Positions 58,997-64,000 of a DNA stretch of 64,000 bases are shown here, in pieces. How positions within the stretch are numbered: the first letter of the stretch is position 1; every line of letters begins with the position of its first letter. The DNA lies in contig NZ_CP174607.1 of NCBI RefSeq assembly GCF_045999315.1, positions 3,162,001 through 3,226,000 on the forward strand, read 5' to 3'. The notes below the pieces were generated by a model, which was given only the letters and a program-made list of their open reading frames with translations, did not search any database and had not been told where the DNA came from. The translations under genes were made by a program, and so were the position numbers. The DNA is from Peredibacter sp045999315 (lineage in GTDB: Bacteria; Bdellovibrionota; Bacteriovoracia; Bacteriovoracales; Bacteriovoracaceae).

Positions 58997-60007
58997 ATGA
59001 AATACTTCATGTTATTTCTCCTTATCCACTCGTTTATCTCATTCGCCCATGTTGGTGAACAGCATGATGAAGAATGTCTTCCACCTGGATTACCTTCAGA
59101 AGAAGCTTTATTAAAATCCATCATGGCCCCTCTAGCTCTTTGGACATCGACAGGTGTGCAAATGCAGAAAGCTCCTTGCAAAACGATAAGTGCGCCGTCC
59201 ATTGAAGATATGGATGATGTCATTATGGCCAACAGTCAAGGAGAAGCCCAAGAGAAAACCATCAATGGGGTGACTCTTAAAGATGATCCTCGAATGCTAA
59301 AAATGTTTGAACGTCTAACGACAAACTATCAAAATCCAAAAAACTTCCAGACGCTTTTTAGTATTAACCCGGACTGTAATCAAGTGGCCTGTGCCATGAC
59401 AAAAATCTGGGGTTCTAAATACGCAAAGCAATTAAGCTATCTATTCCTTTACTTCGGATTTAACTCTTCTGAGTATAGCTTTCCCAATGCCACTCGTTTC
59501 ACTGAAAGTGAAATGAATGACATTCTGATCGCGCTTAAAGATTTCCCTCGCGCCATGGGCCCAATAGGTGCAGGTGGAAATCGTCAGCTTACTCGCTACA
59601 CTCGCGGGAAATGGGATCCGGACTTCAGACCCGGAACTTTTGCAAGCTCTGATGTGCAAGTTTATGACCCCTGGACCAAAGCTAGTAGCTGGGAAAGACA
59701 ACAAACGATTTTCCATGAAGTAGCTCACATGCTTACAGAAAAAGAAATTCTTGATACTTCACCAGAATGGCTCGGCCTTAGTGGGTGGAAAGGTTCAGAT
59801 GATTCGACTTGGACCGCATCTAAACGCAATTGCATGGTAGGTAAATATGGAAGTAAAAATCCATATGAGGATTTTGCGGAAACAGCAGTGGCCTATCGTT
59901 ATAATCCGAGTCGTCTCTACAAAGGTTGTCCGGAAAAATATCAGTATATGAAACGATTCTTTAAAGATGCTGAGTACTTTGGGACAGCTTCTTGTGTGGA
60001 TAAATAA
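58997..60007 (+). CDS. Exported predicted zinc metallopeptidase
   Basis: 336 residues, signal peptide ending SFA. IFHEVAHMLTEKEILDTSPEW gives HEVAH near 235; NPYEDFAETAVAYRYNPSRL near 290 supplies the third ligand Glu, as in M90/SprT-like zincins. Six cysteines, probably paired. No named family match. Likely a periplasmic or secreted protease. Confidence 0.65.
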   Translation: MKYFMLFLLIHSFISFAHVGEQHDEECLPPGLPSEEALLKSIMAPLALWTSTGVQMQKAPCKTISAPSIEDMDDVIMANSQGEAQEKTINGVTLKDDPRMLKMFERLTTNYQNPKNFQTLFSINPDCNQVACAMTKIWGSKYAKQLSYLFLYFGFNSSEYSFPNATRFTESEMNDILIALKDFPRAMGPIGAGGNRQLTRYTRGKWDPDFRPGTFASSDVQVYDPWTKASSWERQQTIFHEVAHMLTEKEILDTSPEWLGLSGWKGSDDSTWTASKRNCMVGKYGSKNPYEDFAETAVAYRYNPSRLYKGCPEKYQYMKRFFKDAEYFGTASCVDK

Positions 60008-60047
60008 GTTCAAAATTAGTTGATTTAGGATAAGATAAGTAATGCCC

Positions 60048-60169
60048 GAACTACCCAAAGTGGGTTGAGGATTTAAGCTTGAAGTTATTTTGATGATTTG
60101 AGAGTAAAAACTGATCTCTTCTCTATTTTCTGATTTCCTGATACTTCCCGAAATTTATGGATGCTTCAT
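60048..60169 (+). repeat. Direct repeat R1 (~120 bp)
   Basis: Starts GAACTACCCAAAGTGGG, contains TTTGAGAGTAAAA and ends CCTGATACTTCCCGAA...TTCAT. About two thirds identical to R2 at 61683, same orientation. Lies between a stop and a strong hairpin. Confidence 0.75.
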
Positions 60170-60170
60170 A

Positions 60171-60195
60171 AGGAAGGCGCCATTGGCGCCTTCCT
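60171..60195. terminator. Strong hairpin, likely bidirectional transcription end
   Basis: AGGAAGGCGCC-ATT-GGCGCCTTCCT, 11-bp perfect stem, between convergent genes; no T run. Confidence 0.65.
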
Positions 60196-60205
60196 AGGAA
60201 TATAA

Positions 60206-60595
60206 CTAATCCTTAATAACCTCTTCATAATTGCCATGATTATCTAACACCAAAGTATATGCTTTCTCATTAGAGAGCATAACAAACATCACATAAAAAC
60301 TGCCAGGGGAGATATGGCATTTTTCACAATGAACTCCCATCACACTTTGGCCCGTGGAAACTAACAAGCTAGCTTGAGGAATTATTTTCAAATCCAAATT
60401 ATTAATAATTTGCTCAAAACTACCCTTCAATTTCTTAGCTTGCATTTGTTTTTTGAAAAAATCTTCCAGAAGTCGATGTCCCTGTGATGAAGCTACTTTA
60501 TCATTATATTTGTATTGAAAAACAAAACCGACAAGTACAAGGATCGACATAGTTATGAGAATAAAAAGAAATGTTTTAATTTTATTTACAGCCAT
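60206..60595 (-). CDS. Membrane-anchored protein of unknown function (block gene 3)
   Basis: 129 residues. One N-terminal membrane helix (10-28), a soluble domain with GVHCEKCHISPGSFYVMFVMLS, where CEKC is a possible metal or redox site, and a final VLDNHGNYEEVIKD. Overlaps the upstream gene by 14 bp; the third of three minus-strand genes lying between direct repeats. No family recognised. Confidence 0.55.
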   Translation of the reverse strand: MAVNKIKTFLFILITMSILVLVGFVFQYKYNDKVASSQGHRLLEDFFKKQMQAKKLKGSFEQIINNLDLKIIPQASLLVSTGQSVMGVHCEKCHISPGSFYVMFVMLSNEKAYTLVLDNHGNYEEVIKD

Positions 60596-60881
60596 CTATA
60601 GCCCCTTTAACTCCCCATACTGCTTGACTCATACTTGGAGGAGCAGCATTCTCAACACCTGGCAAACCATAAACAGGATGAAGGTTTAAACTTCTCGTCG
60701 TAGGGTTGAACCTGTAAAGCGCTATTAAATAAGTAAGAATAGTTAAAAATGCCAAAAGTCCAACAAGCCCAATTGACCAAAGGCTAATCTCGCGCGAGGT
60801 TCCTTTTGAATCAGATAGTCGATTCAATTCCAATGTGAAAGGTAAAAAACTGGTAATGTATGATCTGAGCCATCTTTCCAT
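60582..60881 (-). CDS. Small membrane protein of unknown function (block gene 2)
   Basis: 99 residues from ATG 60881 (60899 also possible). One hydrophobic segment (about 35-58), then RFNPTTRSLNLHPVYGLPGVENAAPPSM. The Pro/Gly-rich tail ends KGAIDGCK. The gene lies 21 bp after the block gene 1 stop and its end overlaps block gene 3 by 14 bp. No family recognised. Confidence 0.5.
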   Translation of the reverse strand: MERWLRSYITSFLPFTLELNRLSDSKGTSREISLWSIGLVGLLAFLTILTYLIALYRFNPTTRSLNLHPVYGLPGVENAAPPSMSQAVWGVKGAIDGCK

Positions 60882-60901
60882 GAAATCACCGATTATCAAA
60901 T

Positions 60902-61585
60902 CTAGTTATCTTTTATTTCCGCTTGTTTTTTTAAATAACGAAGTATCAGCTCTGGAGTCTTACCAGGAATTGCATATGCAAGAAAAAGCAGCCCCATTCC
61001 AACACAACAGACCATCATAAAAATCAGAAATACAATCATTCCATCAGGAAACTCAGATATCTCTTTGTCCTTGTGACTAGCGAACAAAATAAGTACAGGA
61101 GTTGAGACAAATACACTTCCCATAAGGCCTGACAAAAACCGCATTACAGGGTGCATACGATAATTTAAGGCTTGTTCATAAGATTGAGTTTTACTAATCT
61201 GAAACTCTGGTAGCTTCGACTTCAAACTAACGACCTTTATCATGGCTCCAACAGATCCGAAAATTCCAGAGGCAACACAAAATTTTATAAAACTCTCTTC
61301 AAATAATTGCTCAAGACTACCTGTTAAAAAAACTCTAAAAGATGCATAGATAACAAGGATAACACTCAAAGCAACAAGAAAATTCATTTCCCATTTCTTC
61401 AAGTCCTTTACGCTAAAGAAAGAACCAATTCCCACTAGAATTAAAGGCAAGACTCCTGAGGAAACAAATTTTTGAATACCACAAGAACAGTTTATTGAAT
61501 TAACGATCAGAGCGAGCCCCGGATAAACAACTCCACCAATAAATACTGCCAACAAAATTCGACCGACTGAAATTGAGTCTTTCAA
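60902..61585 (-). CDS. Multi-pass membrane protein of unknown function (block gene 1)
   Basis: 227 residues from TTG 61585 (GAGAAC upstream). About five membrane helices: 8-30, 36-50, 64-85, 95-115 and 150-200. CSCGIQKF gives a short Cys pair after helix 1. First gene of a three-gene block bracketed by direct repeats R1 and R2; possibly an accessory unit. No family recognised. Confidence 0.55.
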   Translation of the reverse strand: MKDSISVGRILLAVFIGGVVYPGLALIVNSINCSCGIQKFVSSGVLPLILVGIGSFFSVKDLKKWEMNFLVALSVILVIYASFRVFLTGSLEQLFEESFIKFCVASGIFGSVGAMIKVVSLKSKLPEFQISKTQSYEQALNYRMHPVMRFLSGLMGSVFVSTPVLILFASHKDKEISEFPDGMIVFLIFMMVCCVGMGLLFLAYAIPGKTPELILRYLKKQAEIKDN

Positions 61586-61682
61586 TAGTTCTCACTTTAG
61601 TTTTATTAATACTTACATTATAAACGTAATAGGATTTTATTGTTCTTAAGAATTCTTATTCAGAAGGTTGTACACCATTTTA

Positions 61683-61799
61683 GAACTACCCGAAGTAGGC
61701 CGAGGGTGAATAGGTTTTGAATGGTTTCGGCGTTTTGAGAGTGAAAGCTAATCTTGTCCCTGAGTTCCTGATACTTCCCGAATTCTACTGATATTTCAC
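61683..61799 (+). repeat. Direct repeat R2 (~120 bp)
   Basis: GAACTACCCGAAGTAGG..., TTTTGAGAGTGAAAGC and CCTGATACTTCCCGAATT, same order and orientation as R1. Followed by a GAGGA/TCCTC hairpin (61801-61822). With R1 it brackets the three-gene block. Confidence 0.75.
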
Positions 61800-61822
61800 T
61801 GAGGAGGGTCCTTAGTATCCTC

Positions 61823-62227
61823 TTATTTCCAATTAATCCGCGAAGTATTCAGAAAATAAACCGCAATAAAAGAATAATCACTAAACCTGCAAAACAGTAA
61901 CTCTCCCGATCTCTGTCCGTTATAACTAAGATATGTAGGAGTTCCATTCAAGGTTTTGCAATTAATTGTTCCCCAATTTTGATCCGTTTCAGTTTGAGGG
62001 TGTTCTATTGTTAACGCCGACACGTAGGCCTTATAGGCATCACATGTAAATGAGGTGCACTCCTTAGAAATGAATACTTCTTCTTTCTCTTTTCCAAAAT
62101 CATAGTCACATAAAACGTATGGTTTCTCTGTGCCCTCCAAATAATAGTTTTCACACACAGGATTTTCACTTTGTGCTTTTACAGATCCTGTAATAATTAA
62201 TGACAGACCCAACAAATAGTGAAACAT
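61823..62227 (-). CDS. Small exported Cys-rich protein of unknown function
   Basis: 134 residues, signal peptide ending VKA. Seven cysteines (PVCENYY, LCDYDF, ECTSFTCDAY, NCKTLNG, LFCRFS), probably disulphide-bonded. No family recognised. Lies between R2 and the zinc-finger Fpg gene, which is divergent. Confidence 0.6.
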   Translation of the reverse strand: MFHYLLGLSLIITGSVKAQSENPVCENYYLEGTEKPYVLCDYDFGKEKEEVFISKECTSFTCDAYKAYVSALTIEHPQTETDQNWGTINCKTLNGTPTYLSYNGQRSGELLFCRFSDYSFIAVYFLNTSRINWK

Positions 62228-62404
62228 GAAGTTGCCTTTGTAAGCGATTCTTCAATCAAACTAGCGTGTATATCTAAAAACCTCTAATAAAGTTTTCTTA
62301 GGGAGAACTCTTGAATCCAATCTGTTGAAATCATGGGGCTTACCCGAATTAAAACAATTCAGGCACCGCTTCCAATTTCATCAACAAAATCGTATTCTTA
62401 CATT

Positions 62405-63208
62405 ATGCCCGAACTTCCCGAAGTCGAAACAATCCGCCTCCAACTCTCCGAATATCTCCCTTTGAAGATAGACTCAGTCGCTACGACTCCACAATTAAAG
62501 CAAAACATCCTTCACACAAACCTAGATCTCATTGGCAAAACTCTGGTGACGATTAAACGCAAAGGCAAAATGCTCGATCTCATCTTCGATGACGGGTCTC
62601 ACCTTCTTTCGCATTTAGGGATGACCGGTACGTGGCTTGTGGGTGAATCCATTAAGGCAACCAAACACACCCATTTGACTTTAAAAGGGCCTAAGCACAC
62701 GCTAGCTTACGATGACCCCCGCCGCTTCGGTCACATGTATTATTACAACGCTGAAGAGGCCAAGGATAAGCTCGCTGAACTGGGCCTTGATTTGGCCGAT
62801 CCAGATTTTGATCTTGAATATCTGACTAATGCAATTAAACGTTATCCTGAACGAGCACTCAAGGTGACTCTCTTAGATCAAAAACTCTTCGCGGGTTCTG
62901 GGAACTACATCGCTAACGAGATCTGCGCTCGCGCGGGCATTCGCCCCACTCGCAAATGTAAACAAATCAAAAAAGATGAATTCCCAAAAATTCTTAAGGC
63001 CATTAAACAAGTTTTAGAGCCCGCGCTTAAATCGGGTGGAACCACTTTCCAAGGTGGCTATCGCGATACGACTGGTGAATACGGCGCAGGAGTTCAACAC
63101 TTAGTGGTTTTTTATCAGAAGACCTGCCAGCTTTGTAAGAAGACTCTCGTGAAGAAAATTATTTTAGCTCAAAGAGGGACTTACTACTGTCCAAAATGCC
63201 AGAAGTAA
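62405..63208 (+). CDS. mutM: Formamidopyrimidine-DNA glycosylase (MutM)
   Basis: 267 residues from ATG 62405 (the family requires Pro at position 2). MPELPEVETIRLQL, KRKGKMLDLIF with the conserved lysine, LGMTGTW, DPRRFGHM, LLDQKLFAGSGNYIANEICARAGI and the zinc finger CQLC...CPKC. Excises 8-oxoguanine and cuts the strand by its lyase activity. The canonical enzyme; the paralogue at 36644 lacks the finger. Confidence 0.95.
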   Translation: MPELPEVETIRLQLSEYLPLKIDSVATTPQLKQNILHTNLDLIGKTLVTIKRKGKMLDLIFDDGSHLLSHLGMTGTWLVGESIKATKHTHLTLKGPKHTLAYDDPRRFGHMYYYNAEEAKDKLAELGLDLADPDFDLEYLTNAIKRYPERALKVTLLDQKLFAGSGNYIANEICARAGIRPTRKCKQIKKDEFPKILKAIKQVLEPALKSGGTTFQGGYRDTTGEYGAGVQHLVVFYQKTCQLCKKTLVKKIILAQRGTYYCPKCQK

Positions 63209-63261
63209 CTGGTATCAATCTTGCTCTTACTTCCTTTAATAATGAAATTGGGCCCGTAACT

Positions 63262-63295
63262 TACAGAATTTCTAAAGACGAATTTCTGTATTTTT
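63262..63295 (+). terminator. mutM terminator
   Basis: TACAGAA...TTCTGTA stem followed by TTTTT. Confidence 0.7.
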
Positions 63296-63300
63296 AACGG

Positions 63301-63319
63301 GTGTCGAAAGTTTAGACAC
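63301..63319. promoter_or_regulatory. Palindrome GTGTC-N9-GACAC upstream of the subtilase
   Basis: GTGTC (63301-63305) and GACAC (63315-63319) around GAAAGTTTA, itself nearly symmetric. It abuts TATAAA at 63321. Candidate operator of the protease gene. Confidence 0.45.
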
Positions 63320-63337
63320 TATAAAAGGACCAGTAAG

Positions 63338-64000
63338 ATGAAAGCCATTCCTTCTCTATCACTTCTCATCCTTCTTGCTTCATGTGGGTTCAATACGTCG
63401 CCGGACGAAATGAAGAAACTGGACTTGGTAAACTCAAATGTGATTTCAATTAGAGAAGTGAATGCTGAAGTTTCAACCTTCATGGTTCGTCTTGAAGCTC
63501 CGGCCCTACTTGAATCCGCTTCTTATAATGGAGCAGACATCCAAATCAATGAAGGCCAAAAAGCACTTGTCCTTTCACAACAACAACAATTTGTTGAATC
63601 TATCAAGAAACTTGATCCAAGCATCCAGGTTCTCTACAGCACAAAGCTTGTAATGAACTCTGTTACGATTGTTGCTCATCCAAAAGTCATGGGTGCTGTA
63701 AACCAGCTTCCTATGGTAAAAAATGTAAGAGAGATGGCGCTCTTTAATTCTCCAAGTCCAGTGACTCTCAATAGTTCTAAAGCGGCCTTGGCCAAAACTA
63801 TCGAAGACCTTACTCAAAAAAACTCAGTGAGCTTTATTGGCGCCAAAGAGGCCCGTGAATCAATGGGACTTACAGGTAAAGGTCTAAGAATTGGTATCCT
63901 TGATACCGGTATCGACTATACTCACACGATGTTCGGCGGTAGCGGTAGTGTTGATGAGTACAAAAAGATTGATGCAACCAAAGAAGTATCAAGCTTCCCG
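63338..64000 (+). CDS. S8 subtilisin-family lipoprotein protease, 3' end beyond window
   Basis: At least 221 codons, open to the window edge. AAAGGAC precedes the ATG. Lipobox LLASCGF near residue 17. A ~180-residue inhibitor-like propeptide region precedes GLTGKGLRIGILDTGIDYTHTMFGG, the catalytic Asp segment of S8 enzymes; His and Ser lie outside. Surface-anchored serine proteases of this kind are numerous in predatory Bdellovibrionota. Confidence 0.88.
   Translation, partial: MKAIPSLSLLILLASCGFNTSPDEMKKLDLVNSNVISIREVNAEVSTFMVRLEAPALLESASYNGADIQINEGQKALVLSQQQQFVESIKKLDPSIQVLYSTKLVMNSVTIVAHPKVMGAVNQLPMVKNVREMALFNSPSPVTLNSSKAALAKTIEDLTQKNSVSFIGAKEARESMGLTGKGLRIGILDTGIDYTHTMFGGSGSVDEYKKIDATKEVSSFP

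Noticed and set aside
60041..60070. ATGCCCGAACTACCC in R1, resembling the start of an Fpg gene
   Set aside because: Similarity stops after about 14 bases and a stop codon follows; R2 shares the repeat but lacks the ATG, so the repeat explanation is better.

Overview
The window looks like a stretch of chromosome from a predatory or predator-related member of the Bdellovibrionota, most likely the Bacteriovorax/Peredibacter branch. This is inferred from gene content: a TIGR02147-family regulator, paired secreted proteins starting with a GEKGNGGYS-type motif, many small exported proteins, a PA0069-type radical SAM enzyme, DUF333 and DUF2092 proteins, a transglutaminase-elicitor-like protein and a papain-like exoprotease. 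It is ordinary gene-dense DNA (about 77 protein genes, one tRNA, no rRNA, no CRISPR, no prophage) with frequent strand switches and many 4-bp ATGA start/stop overlaps.

Layout. 0-3.2 kb: exported papain-like protease (cut by the window edge), DUF333 protein, then a TIGR02147 regulator directly followed by a secreted DUF1566-like protein. 3.2-10.7 kb: formaldehyde detoxification operon (class III alcohol dehydrogenase, S-formylglutathione hydrolase, isomerase-like protein) with a divergent LysR regulator, an alanine/glycine symporter, a PfpI-type protein, an exported phospholipase D and DoxX. 10.8-14.7 kb: DUF2092 pair, a lone IS1-like transposase, a second copy of the DUF1566-like secreted protein, and a 425-bp gene-free stretch holding two tandem small RNA genes. 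14.7-24.3 kb: acyl-CoA synthetase, aminopeptidase P, exported M64-like protease, a redox/outer-membrane operon (FixH-like, thioredoxin-like, beta-barrel, YceI), LLM and OYE flavoenzymes, tRNA-Cys. 24.3-36.6 kb: Rrf2 regulator, chemoreceptor, thioester-motif protein beside a transglutaminase-elicitor-like protein, hydrolase/SDR pair, radical SAM enzymes, CuZn-SOD, Cys-rich copper-binding protein, PAP2 phosphatase, PAS histidine kinase. 36.6-50 kb: zincless Fpg, a TTGG-repeat lipoprotein, a degenerate ThpR, OPT and DUF475 transporters, a second acyl-CoA ligase, a CotH-like protein, a carbonic anhydrase cluster, cytochrome P450. 50-64 kb: DEAD-box helicase, MFS transporter, LysR, kinase remnant, small basic proteins, an Anabaena-sensory-rhodopsin-transducer homologue, short 6-phosphogluconate dehydrogenase, exported zincin, a block of three unknown genes bracketed by direct repeats, zinc-finger Fpg, and the start of a lipoprotein subtilase.

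The most unusual thing is a candidate regulon. A palindrome, TGCTACA-N3-TGTAGCA, occurs in gene-free DNA ahead of both small RNA genes and the second DUF1566-like gene, always centred about 60-67 bp before the predicted transcription start; half-sites cluster before the TIGR02147 regulator, whose operon contains the first DUF1566-like gene. Each small RNA is two hairpins that present the same GTGTGAGAG loop on stems that differ between copies by compensating changes. I infer an activator (TIGR02147) controlling two secreted paralogues and two loop-presenting RNAs. A second theme is leaderless genes: several coding regions begin 6-7 bases after a good -10 box with no ribosome binding site.
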